From NCBI GenBank assembly GCA_021204005.1, contig JAJQAD010000192.1:1-46777 (forward strand): DNA of 46,777 bases, written 5' to 3'. Positions 18,851 to 26,838 of the stretch are shown one piece after another. The notes beneath the pieces were generated by a model that was not told where the DNA came from, ran no database searches, and was given only the letters and a program-made list of their open reading frames with translations. Each line of letters begins with the position of its first letter. Position 1 is the first letter of the stretch. The DNA is from Clostridiales bacterium (GTDB lineage Bacteria; Bacillota; Clostridia; Lachnospirales; Lachnospiraceae). The translations under genes were made by a program, and so were the position numbers.

Positions 18851-19441
18851 ATGGACTCCCTGGCCATCCTCCTCCTGGCTGGCGGCTACAGCCGCCGCAT
18901 GGGACAAAATAAAGCAAATCTGACAATGGAAGGACAGACTTTCGCAGAAAAAATCGCTGCGGAGCTGTCCTCCTGCGGTCCGGTCTATCTGTCCGTCTCG
19001 GCAGACATAGCACCGGATTTCAGTGCAAATACGGAAAAATACCCCCGCATCGTTGATGAAATTCCACACATCGGACCCCTGGGCGGCATCAGTGCCGCCA
19101 TGCACCAGACCGATGCGGACGCTTACTTTGTCTGCGCCTGCGATATGCCCCGGATGAATGCCGCCTTTGTGCGCCATCTCATCCGGATCTGGGAACAGAT
19201 TAACACGGATGCTCTGCTGGTACGAAGCAGGAGCGGCCGCATCTATACCACTGCCGGGATTTATCACCGGAATATCCTGCCGCTGATAGAAAAACAGATC
19301 CTTGAAAAAAATTACCGGCTTCGGGATCTGCTCACAGCAAGCAAAGTATTTTATCTGGAAGAAAGCAGTCTGGGCGAACTGAAAAATTGCCTGACCAACA
19401 TAAATACCATGGAAGAATATCAAAAACTATCTGAATGGTGA
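18851..19441 (+). CDS. mobA: MobA-like molybdenum cofactor nucleotidyltransferase
   Basis: LAILLLAGGYSRRMGQNKANLTMEGQTF..DEIPHIGPLGGISAAMHQTDADAYFVCACDMPRMN; RBS GAGAGG before ATG. Confidence 0.9.
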   Translation: MDSLAILLLAGGYSRRMGQNKANLTMEGQTFAEKIAAELSSCGPVYLSVSADIAPDFSANTEKYPRIVDEIPHIGPLGGISAAMHQTDADAYFVCACDMPRMNAAFVRHLIRIWEQINTDALLVRSRSGRIYTTAGIYHRNILPLIEKQILEKNYRLRDLLTASKVFYLEESSLGELKNCLTNINTMEEYQKLSEW

Positions 19442-19486
19442 TAACAAAAGCTGCTCTTCCGATTCCAAATTAACATCACACGTTAT

Positions 19487-19527
19487 AAAAAGAGAGCAAC
19501 AGCATTTTCCGCCATTGCTCTCTTTTT
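19487..19527. terminator. Bidirectional terminator between mobA and pta
   Basis: AAAAAGAGAGCAA ... TTGCTCTCTTTTT, 13-bp perfect stem between convergent genes. Confidence 0.85.
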
Positions 19528-19595
19528 ATAATATTACAGTTCTCATTACAATCTACGTAAGCACAAAGCGCTTATATCGACATAAAACAACAATC

Positions 19596-20570
19596 TTAGC
19601 TCAATGCCGCCGTGATGATCGCCATCGAGTAAACCTCCATCGCGTTGCATCCTCTGGACAGATCGTTGATCGGTGCGTTCAGGCCGAGAAGAATCGGGCC
19701 GTACGCATCAAAGTTACCGAGACGCTGTGCAATCTTGTAGCCGATATTTCCCGCGTTGATATCCGGGAAGATAAAGGTGTTGGCATGTCCCGCAACCGGT
19801 GAATCCGGAGCTTTCGTCCGTGCAACAGCCGGGGAAACAGCCGCGTCAAACTGCAGCTCGCCGTCGATCGCAAGATCCGGAGCCTGCGCCTTCGCCTTCG
19901 CGCAGGCGTTGCGCATCTTATCAACCGCCTCGCCCTTGCCGGATCCGTGTGTGGAGTAGCTTAAGAACGCTACCTTCGGGTCAATGCCGAAAATCCGTGC
20001 ACAGTTCGCTGTCTCCAGCGCGATCTCCACCAGATCATCCTCAGTAGGGTTGATGTTGATCGCACAGTCACCCATGGCAAGCGCCTCGTTGTTGCCGGTA
20101 GCGGCGGCACGAACCAGAATAAAGCAGGAGGAAACGATCTTGTTGCCGGGCTTCGTCTTGATCAGCTGCAGCGCCGGGCGAACCGTATCTGCGGTGGAGT
20201 ATGTAGCGCCGCCGAGCAGACAATCCGCAATACCCATCTTCACCAGCATGGTGCCAAAGTAGTTGCCCTGCTTCAAAGCCGCACGGCAGTCATCCGCAGT
20301 CATCTTGCCCTTGCGGAGATCCACCATCATCGCCACCATCTCATCCATGCGATCAAAATGCTCCGGATCGATGATGTCAGCGCCGTTGATGTTATAACCG
20401 GCCTCCTCCGCGGCTGCCCGGACCTCATCCACGTTGCCGATGAGAATCGGTTTTAAGAACGTACCTGCAAGCAGCCGGGAGCCGGCCTCAAGAATACGGG
20501 GATCCGTACCCTCGGTAAATACAATCGTCTTGGGATCGTTCTTCAGTTTTTGTATCAATGTCTTGAACAT
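19596..20570 (-). CDS. pta: Phosphate acetyltransferase
   Basis: KTIVFTEGTDPRILEAGSRLLAG..ADCLLGGATYSTADTVRPALQLI..FIFPDINAGNIGYKIAQRLG PTA_PTB family. Confidence 0.95.
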   Translation of the reverse strand: MFKTLIQKLKNDPKTIVFTEGTDPRILEAGSRLLAGTFLKPILIGNVDEVRAAAEEAGYNINGADIIDPEHFDRMDEMVAMMVDLRKGKMTADDCRAALKQGNYFGTMLVKMGIADCLLGGATYSTADTVRPALQLIKTKPGNKIVSSCFILVRAAATGNNEALAMGDCAININPTEDDLVEIALETANCARIFGIDPKVAFLSYSTHGSGKGEAVDKMRNACAKAKAQAPDLAIDGELQFDAAVSPAVARTKAPDSPVAGHANTFIFPDINAGNIGYKIAQRLGNFDAYGPILLGLNAPINDLSRGCNAMEVYSMAIITAALS

Positions 20571-20673
20571 AAACAGGTTACCTCCATGTAAAAATTTTCT
20601 CTCCTGTTTATTGTACCGCTTTTTGGCTAAAATTCAAGGAAAAACAACGTTATTTAATTCACAATATTCCTGC

Positions 20674-21318
20674 TTAATTCTGTTCGCCCCGATCCCCAAA
20701 CACTCTCTTATAGTATTTGTCTGCCTGATACAATGCCGCCACCGTATTGTGTCCAAGTACACGGTCCTTCGCCACCAACGTAGTGACCAGCGCATCGGAA
20801 TACTTATAAAACATACTGTCATGGCCCACACAGAGCCCCACCAGGATATTCAGATCCGTATGCTGCGCATTTAAAATCTTCGCCTGCAGAACAGGGTTGC
20901 ACATGTTAAGACCAACCTTGTCGCAGCGCTCCGGGATGCCGATGCTGGCTTTTCTCTGAGTGCCGCCCTTGCAGGTGGAACCGTACACCTCAAAACCATG
21001 GCTGCGCAGCACTTTCGCCAGCATCCGTGCCTCGGCCAGAAGCCCGACGCAGTTGGCAATGCCGATTTTCTTCGCGCCAATCTTCTTTGCAAATTCCACA
21101 GTCTCCTCCAGGCGGGTCATCTTGCAGTAATTATCCGCCTCCACTTCAGCCGCCGCGATAGCAACTTTACGGATCTCTTCCTTTTCATACTGCGCCATGG
21201 CGTCCGCCAGGACATCCGGATCCATATGGGTGGACAGGCAGAAATCCGGAAATCTGTCGTCCTCCCAGTTACAGTTTCCCACATAACAGTCAATACAGCT
21301 TCTCTCTATCTCACTCAT
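20674..21318 (-). CDS. DUF1847-family Cys-rich protein (putative metal binding)
   Basis: CIDCYVGNCNWEDDRFPDFC..; GIANCVGLLAEARMLAKVLRSHGFEVYGSTCKGG..; matches my recollection of DUF1847. Confidence 0.75.
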   Translation of the reverse strand: MSEIERSCIDCYVGNCNWEDDRFPDFCLSTHMDPDVLADAMAQYEKEEIRKVAIAAAEVEADNYCKMTRLEETVEFAKKIGAKKIGIANCVGLLAEARMLAKVLRSHGFEVYGSTCKGGTQRKASIGIPERCDKVGLNMCNPVLQAKILNAQHTDLNILVGLCVGHDSMFYKYSDALVTTLVAKDRVLGHNTVAALYQADKYYKRVFGDRGEQN

Positions 21319-21429
21319 TGTCTCTTCTCCTCCATCTGCAGATACTCCTCATTTTCCAGACAATGTCCCGCAGACCAGCGACCTGCCTGCGCGTCATTTT
21401 ACCGGTACAGTGTTTGAAACAACCGGCCT

Positions 21430-22341
21430 TTACACCGCCGCATCCGCCTTGCCGGATATAATCCACGGAGCGGGCTCCTGCTCAAAGGAATTTTTCGCGG
21501 TCAGTCTGGATACAGACACCTGGATCGTCTCCGCATCCTTTATGCCATACTTTTCAAAAAGCTTCGGCATGCCGGCTGCCACCGTGAAATCCAGTGTATA
21601 CACTACCACGCTAATCTGCGGGTTGAGCTTCGTCAGACAGGCAATCTCCTGCTCCGTGCTGGCGGAAGCCACCAGAAATACCAGAGACGGTGTCGGATAA
21701 CTCTGCAATGTCTCCTCGTCCACATGGTCAACAACATGAATATTCTGCAAGCCAAAGTGATCAATATTATCCTCCATGGTCGCACGGTCGTCCTTGTTAT
21801 ACTCCACCGCGATGACAGATCCCTCATTGGCAATAATACCCGCCTCGATCGCGATGCTCTCCCCGCTGATGACACAGATATCATCCTGCCGTCCGATCTG
21901 CATCTTATTAAAGATAACTGAACGGATCTCACTGCCCACATAGTGGATCGAACCCCGGCGGAAATTCTGGTTATCCATACCAATCTTGTATGTATTGCAG
22001 GCGTTAGCGTTGATAATCAGCATTCCCGCGGATGCGTTAATGCCGCGGTTGATCATATTGCAGACCTTATCGCACTTCACCTCGCCCACCGGCTCGGATC
22101 CCTCATTATACCAGACATCGCAGTCGCCCAGACCGGCATTCCACATGCGGTAGAAAATGTCCGGATTGCCCGCCTCCGTGAACACCAGCACCGCCTTGTG
22201 CGCCTCCACGGTGGGGATCACATTCTTGTTCTTGCGGGTGATGTCCAGCATCTTCACCTTCTCCAGGTCGATGGGCGTGTTCTTCGCAAAATACTGAAGC
22301 CAGGATAAAATAATCTCGTTTGTAAAAAGCTGCTGTTCCAT
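21430..22341 (-). CDS. CbiT/CobL-like SAM-methyltransferase-fold protein, divergent
   Basis: Central region EIRSVIFNKMQIGRQDDICVISGESIAIEAGIIANEGSVIAVEYNKDDRATMEDNIDHFGLQNIHVVDH resembles the precorrin-6B methylase core; RBS GGAGG before ATG at 22341. Confidence 0.6.
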   Translation of the reverse strand: MEQQLFTNEIILSWLQYFAKNTPIDLEKVKMLDITRKNKNVIPTVEAHKAVLVFTEAGNPDIFYRMWNAGLGDCDVWYNEGSEPVGEVKCDKVCNMINRGINASAGMLIINANACNTYKIGMDNQNFRRGSIHYVGSEIRSVIFNKMQIGRQDDICVISGESIAIEAGIIANEGSVIAVEYNKDDRATMEDNIDHFGLQNIHVVDHVDEETLQSYPTPSLVFLVASASTEQEIACLTKLNPQISVVVYTLDFTVAAGMPKLFEKYGIKDAETIQVSVSRLTAKNSFEQEPAPWIISGKADAAV

Positions 22342-22665
22342 ATTGATACCTCCATAAAAATTGCGTTCGCATTTATCATGCCTGCGCTGTCGTGCAAAGA
22401 TCTGTTTATCCAGAATCAGATCCCCGCTTCCGGCAGACATTTCTCCTGTTTTTTATCATACCACAGAAACAAAATGTTCTCAATCTGACGGAGAAAATTC
22501 TCTGAAAAACATTTTAGCTGTGATTCTGCCTGACTGATATTTCATGGCAGCAGGATAAAAAGTTTTGCTCGAACACAAATTTTTCCCTGTCAAGACTTAA
22601 CTTTCATTTTTTTGTGATAGAATAGAACTCGGTTGGGTTTACGACCGGAAAGAGGGATAAATATC

Positions 22666-22911
22666 ATGGAAAAACAGATTAAGGTCATTGCAAGATACTA
22701 TTACAAGCGCGATTATTTTGTGGAGGTCTCCCACGAAGATTCTTACACCAAAAGCCGTGACTACTGGCTGTGCAAACGCGGCAGCGCCCGGAAGCTGTTC
22801 ATGTTCAGCAGTCCTTTCAAAAATGCACCCACAGAGGAGCGCATGATCTTAAAGAAAATTTCTCCATGCATCGAGCGATATGAAAATACGGTAAGTATCC
22901 GGACTGCATAA
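22666..22911 (+). CDS. Small hypothetical protein (81 aa, basic, Tyr-rich)
   Basis: MEKQIKVIARYYYKRDYFVEVSHEDSYTKSRDYWLCKRG...; purine-rich RBS region (GAAAGAGGG) upstream. Confidence 0.6.
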   Translation: MEKQIKVIARYYYKRDYFVEVSHEDSYTKSRDYWLCKRGSARKLFMFSSPFKNAPTEERMILKKISPCIERYENTVSIRTA

Positions 22912-22979
22912 ATCAAATAGGTAGACTTTCTTTAAACCCGTCTAAAGCAAAAAGGAAATAAATCCGTTTTGTTTTTGGC

Positions 22980-23482
22980 GGGTTATTTATGCTTCTTTCC
23001 TCTCTGGCTACACAAGTTTCGTTGGCTTTCCTGTTTTTCCGGGTTGTTTTCTTTTCTTGCTACACAATTATTACTGCTTTTCACGGTTTCTCAGGTTATT
23101 TTCTTCTCTTGAAACACAATTTTTATCGCTTTTCTTAGATTCTCTGTAACACTCCGGCATGCCTTCCCACACAATAATTGATTTAAATTTTTTGTACGTA
23201 TAAATGAAAGAGAATTACCCACATAACAAAGCACTTTCAAAAACTTGTAGGTAAAATAGAATTAATGTAACCCACAAAAAAACGAAAAACAATAAATCCA
23301 TGGGGCTCCATAAGCAAAATCTACCCACGAAAACAAAATTATTTTTAAATCTGTAGGTTTCCATGATTTAAATCAACCCACAAATACATATTTATTAATA
23401 AATCTATGGGTTCCCATCCATATAATCTACCCACCAAAACAAAACTATTCTTAATTCTATGGGTCATCATATCAAAGAGCAG
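22980..23482. repeat. Degenerate tandem array, period 52-53 bp, about 9 units
   Basis: CCCAC anchors at 23166, 23218, 23271, 23324, 23377, 23430 (spacing 52,53,53,53,53); second anchor RTRGGK at 23247, 23300, 23353, 23406, 23459; earlier (R)CTACACAA/GAAACACAA anchors at 23007, 23059, 23111 (spacing 52). Confidence 0.75.
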
Positions 23483-23624
23483 CCTTGTTTATGCTTGTGA
23501 AAATGTACCGTTATTCCAAAGGAGCAGAACAACCGTAATACTCACTCAAACCTCATAAGACTCATCAACGTCATTCTGGAGATTGTATTCCCATTAAATT
23601 TTACATTTTATAATCAAAAGCCTA

Positions 23625-23653
23625 TTGACAAATCATACTCTTTGCATTATTGT
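23625..23653 (+). promoter_or_regulatory. Promoter of the GntR-ABC operon
   Basis: TTGACA-N17-TATTGT. Confidence 0.6.
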
Positions 23654-23678
23654 ATTAATTAAGTAATACAGTAATACA
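23651..23678 (+). promoter_or_regulatory. Candidate operator for the adjacent GntR/YtrA-type regulator
   Basis: TGTATTA-N6-TAATACA perfect dyad plus a third half-site TAATACA, overlapping the -10. Confidence 0.6.
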
Positions 23679-23704
23679 AACAATCAGAACAGGAGGTACC
23701 CTAC

Positions 23705-24079
23705 ATGCCATGGGATTTTGTAAACGACCGCTCGATCTACATTCAGCTGGTGGAGCAGATTCAGAACCGCATCGCCACCGGGTATTACGCGCCGGGAAGC
23801 CGTCTGGCCTCCGTCCGGGAGCTGGCCGCGGAGGCAGAGGTAAACCCTAACACGATGCAGCGGGCGCTGGCGCAGTTAGAACAGATGGGGCTGGTTCATT
23901 CCCAGCGGACCAGCGGCAGATTTGTGACGGACGATGAGGGGAGGATCGCACAGATGAAACGGGATACAGCGAAAAGCACGATTCGCGCCTTCTTAGACCA
24001 GATGAATCACCTGGGATTTGAAGATGAGGAAATCATTGATCTGATACGGGAGGAACAGGAGGGATTGAAAAATGAGTAG
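23705..24079 (+). CDS. GntR-family (YtrA-subfamily) transcriptional regulator
   Basis: VNDRSIYIQLVEQIQNRIATGYYAPGSRLASVRELAAEAEVNPNTMQRALAQLEQMGLVHSQRTSGRFV. Confidence 0.95.
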   Translation: MPWDFVNDRSIYIQLVEQIQNRIATGYYAPGSRLASVRELAAEAEVNPNTMQRALAQLEQMGLVHSQRTSGRFVTDDEGRIAQMKRDTAKSTIRAFLDQMNHLGFEDEEIIDLIREEQEGLKNE

Positions 24080-24770
24080 TATTTTACAGTGCAGGCACCT
24101 GAGTAAAGATTTCGGACACACTCTGGCGCTGAACAATCTGAATCTGTCGCTGGAGAGCGGGAGGATCGTGGGGCTCCTCGGACCCAACGGCAGCGGCAAG
24201 ACGACGTTATTAAAACTGGCCAACGGGCTTTTGCAGCCCACTTCCGGAGAGATTCTGCTGGACGACCTCGCGCCGGGCGTTGAAACCAAGGCAATTGTAT
24301 CCTATCTGCCGGACGCAAATTACTTGCCGGCGTGGATGCGGGTGGACGGACTGCTGCAGATGTTTCAGGATTTTTACAACGATTTTCAGATGGAAAAGGC
24401 ACGGGAAATGCTGGCACAGCTGGATATCCAGGGCCGCGACCGCTTAAAGACGCTCTCCAAAGGCAATAAGGAAAAAGTACAGCTCATCCTCGCCATGAGC
24501 CGCGATGCCAGGATTTATCTGCTCGACGAACCCATCGGCGGCGTGGACCCGGCAGCCCGGGATTACATTTTAAACACCATCATCCGGAATTATTCGGAGG
24601 ACGCGCTGGTCGTGATCTCCACCCACCTGATCGCGGACATCGAGCGGGTGCTGGACGAAGCCGTCTTCATCAATCAGGGGGACCTGCTCTTCCACCGGAC
24701 CGTGGATGAGATCCGGGAGACCGAGCACAAATCAGTGGATGAATTATTCAGGGAGGTATTCAGATGTTAG
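24072..24770 (+). CDS. ABC transporter ATP-binding protein
   Basis: GPNGSGKTTLLKL, LSKGNKEKVQLILAMS, YLLDEPIGGVDPAARDY. Confidence 0.95.
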   Translation: MSSILQCRHLSKDFGHTLALNNLNLSLESGRIVGLLGPNGSGKTTLLKLANGLLQPTSGEILLDDLAPGVETKAIVSYLPDANYLPAWMRVDGLLQMFQDFYNDFQMEKAREMLAQLDIQGRDRLKTLSKGNKEKVQLILAMSRDARIYLLDEPIGGVDPAARDYILNTIIRNYSEDALVVISTHLIADIERVLDEAVFINQGDLLFHRTVDEIRETEHKSVDELFREVFRC

Positions 24771-25576
24771 GAAAATTATTAAAATATGAATTCAAATCCG
24801 TAACCCGCATGTTGGGACTCATCTATCCAGCCCTGCTGGTGGTGGCGATGGTGCTCGGCTTAATGTGGAGAGCCAACGACAACAGCCTGTTTGGAAACAG
24901 CCAGATTGAAAACGGGCAGAGCACGGCCATCATTATCTTTATCATAATCTACGCACTGCTTATCGTCGGCATTATTGTAATCACCTGCTACTTCATCATT
25001 GAGCGCTTTTACAAAAACATGCTGCTGGGAGAAGGTTATCTGATGCACACGCTGCCGGTTCCCACCTGGATGCATGTGGCGGCAAAGACCATCAGTGCTC
25101 TGGTCTACACCGTACTCTCCGTCTGTGCCCTGCTGCTCTCCGTCTTTCTGATGCTGTCCTGCAGCGGGGAACTGGGAGATTATCTTCTGTACCAGTTCTC
25201 CGAACTCTCGCCGCTCCTGAAAGAAGCCGGCCTTTCCATCATCCTGACACTGATCGGCGCACTGGTACAGGTCCTGCGGATTATCCTGCTGTTCTACGTC
25301 TCCATGACCATCGGCGGGGCGGCAAAGAAAAATAAGATGCTGTACAGCGTGATTGCTTTTTTCGCCATCTGCATTGTGAGCGGGATCATCGGTTCGCTGC
25401 TTCCAACCGACCTGTTCTCCGCATTCTCGGTCACCACCACCTGGGAAACCGAAAGTGTTAACGTATCCTTCGAGAACGGTGCCCTGTGGCGGGAACTCCT
25501 GGTGAACGGCATCTACTGCGTCATCTTTTTTGGAGCGAGCACCTTCTTCCTCGGGAAAAAACTGAATCTAGAATAG
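24764..25576 (+). CDS. ABC transporter permease (6 TM, ABC-2 like)
   Basis: Hydrophobic, overlaps the upstream ATPase gene; GntR-ATPase-permease cassette. Confidence 0.85.
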   Translation: MLGKLLKYEFKSVTRMLGLIYPALLVVAMVLGLMWRANDNSLFGNSQIENGQSTAIIIFIIIYALLIVGIIVITCYFIIERFYKNMLLGEGYLMHTLPVPTWMHVAAKTISALVYTVLSVCALLLSVFLMLSCSGELGDYLLYQFSELSPLLKEAGLSIILTLIGALVQVLRIILLFYVSMTIGGAAKKNKMLYSVIAFFAICIVSGIIGSLLPTDLFSAFSVTTTWETESVNVSFENGALWRELLVNGIYCVIFFGASTFFLGKKLNLE

Positions 25577-25596
25577 CGCTTCAATTCCTCAAGCGC

Positions 25597-25618
25597 TTAG
25601 GAAAGAATTCTTTCCTAA
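25597..25618. repeat. Perfect 22-bp palindrome after the ABC permease
   Basis: TTAGGAAAGAATTCTTTCCTAA. Confidence 0.6.
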
Positions 25619-25642
25619 AAAAATCTTCTCGCTCCATAAAAT

Positions 25643-25677
25643 TTCCCCGGCAAGCACGCCTGTGCAGTGCCGGGGAA
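25643..25677 (+). terminator. Rho-independent terminator-like stem
   Basis: TTCCCCGGCA-N15-TGCCGGGGAA followed by TTTACACTTTCT. Confidence 0.65.
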
Positions 25678-25798
25678 TTTACACTTTCTATAATACAACT
25701 TCATTTATTATCCTGAGATATAACATCCTGCTTGTAAATTTGTCGAATCATAAGTATACTACTCATAAGTATACAACTTTAAGACGGAGGAATAACTC

Positions 25799-26752
25799 AT
25801 GAAACTTGGCATTATGGGAACAGGAAAGATCGTCCAGGAGGTGCTTCCGCTGATTGCCTCGCTGCAACCAGAAAAATGTTATCTGATGGGAAGGGAAAAT
25901 TCCGCAGCACGGACGCGGGAATTATGTCAGAAATACAGCCTGGACGGTTATTTCCTGAATGTGGAAGAACTGCTGGCGGCGGATATCGATACCGTCTACC
26001 TCGCCCTGCCTAACAGCCTTCATTTTTCTTTTGCAAAACAGGCCATCGCCGCCGGAAAACACGTCATCGTTGAAAAGCCTGCCGCCGTGCACAGTCAGGA
26101 ATTGCTGGAGCTGGCGGCAGATGCCGAAGCGCAACAGGTATTTTTACTGGAAGCCATGAGTCTGCATTACACACCGGCCTTCCGCTCTCTGAAAGAACAG
26201 CTGCCCTCCCTCGGCCCGATTCGCCTTGTCAATTTCCAATTCTGCCAGTATTCCTCCCACTACGACGATTTCCGGAAAGGAAAGATTGCCCCGGCCTTTG
26301 ACCCGGCCTGCATGGGCGGGGCACTGATGGACTTAAATGTATATAATCTTCACGCTATCCTCTCCCTCTTCGGAAAGCCGCAGGAAGCACACTATTTCCC
26401 CAACATGCAGCGGGGCGTCGATACCAGCGGCGTGGTGACACTGAATTACGGAACCTTTCAGGCGGTTTCTCTGGCAGCAAAAGACTGTCAGGCACCCGTA
26501 GCCTCCGCCATCCAGGGAGAAAACGCCTGTCTCACGGTTCGCATGCCGATGAACCAGATTGACCGCTATGAGATTTCCGACCATCAGGGAAATGTACAGA
26601 TTTTTGATTTTCATAACGATAAGCACCGTCTGTATCATGAATTTACAGAGCTGGAGCGCATCATCCGCGAAAAAGACACAGAAACAGCGCGGGAACTCCT
26701 GCGTGTCAGCATCGATGCCGTGACATTGTTAGAGCAGCTGCGCCCTTACTGA
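25799..26752 (+). CDS. Gfo/Idh/MocA-family oxidoreductase
   Basis: N-terminal GIMGTGKIVQEVL Rossmann fold; YLALPNSLHFSFAKQAIAAGKHVIVEKPAA motif. Confidence 0.94.
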   Translation: MKLGIMGTGKIVQEVLPLIASLQPEKCYLMGRENSAARTRELCQKYSLDGYFLNVEELLAADIDTVYLALPNSLHFSFAKQAIAAGKHVIVEKPAAVHSQELLELAADAEAQQVFLLEAMSLHYTPAFRSLKEQLPSLGPIRLVNFQFCQYSSHYDDFRKGKIAPAFDPACMGGALMDLNVYNLHAILSLFGKPQEAHYFPNMQRGVDTSGVVTLNYGTFQAVSLAAKDCQAPVASAIQGENACLTVRMPMNQIDRYEISDHQGNVQIFDFHNDKHRLYHEFTELERIIREKDTETARELLRVSIDAVTLLEQLRPY

Positions 26753-26838
26753 TATTATAATTTACCCATTACTATATTTCTATAGACGGCATCCGCAGAT
26801 TTCCGCACACAGAGCGCGATATCCGTACTGTATACAGC

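Noticed and set aside
22980-23482. CRISPR array
   Set aside because: The period is regular but repeats are only short, degenerate anchors; no near-identical 23-40 bp repeat, no leader and no cas genes in the window
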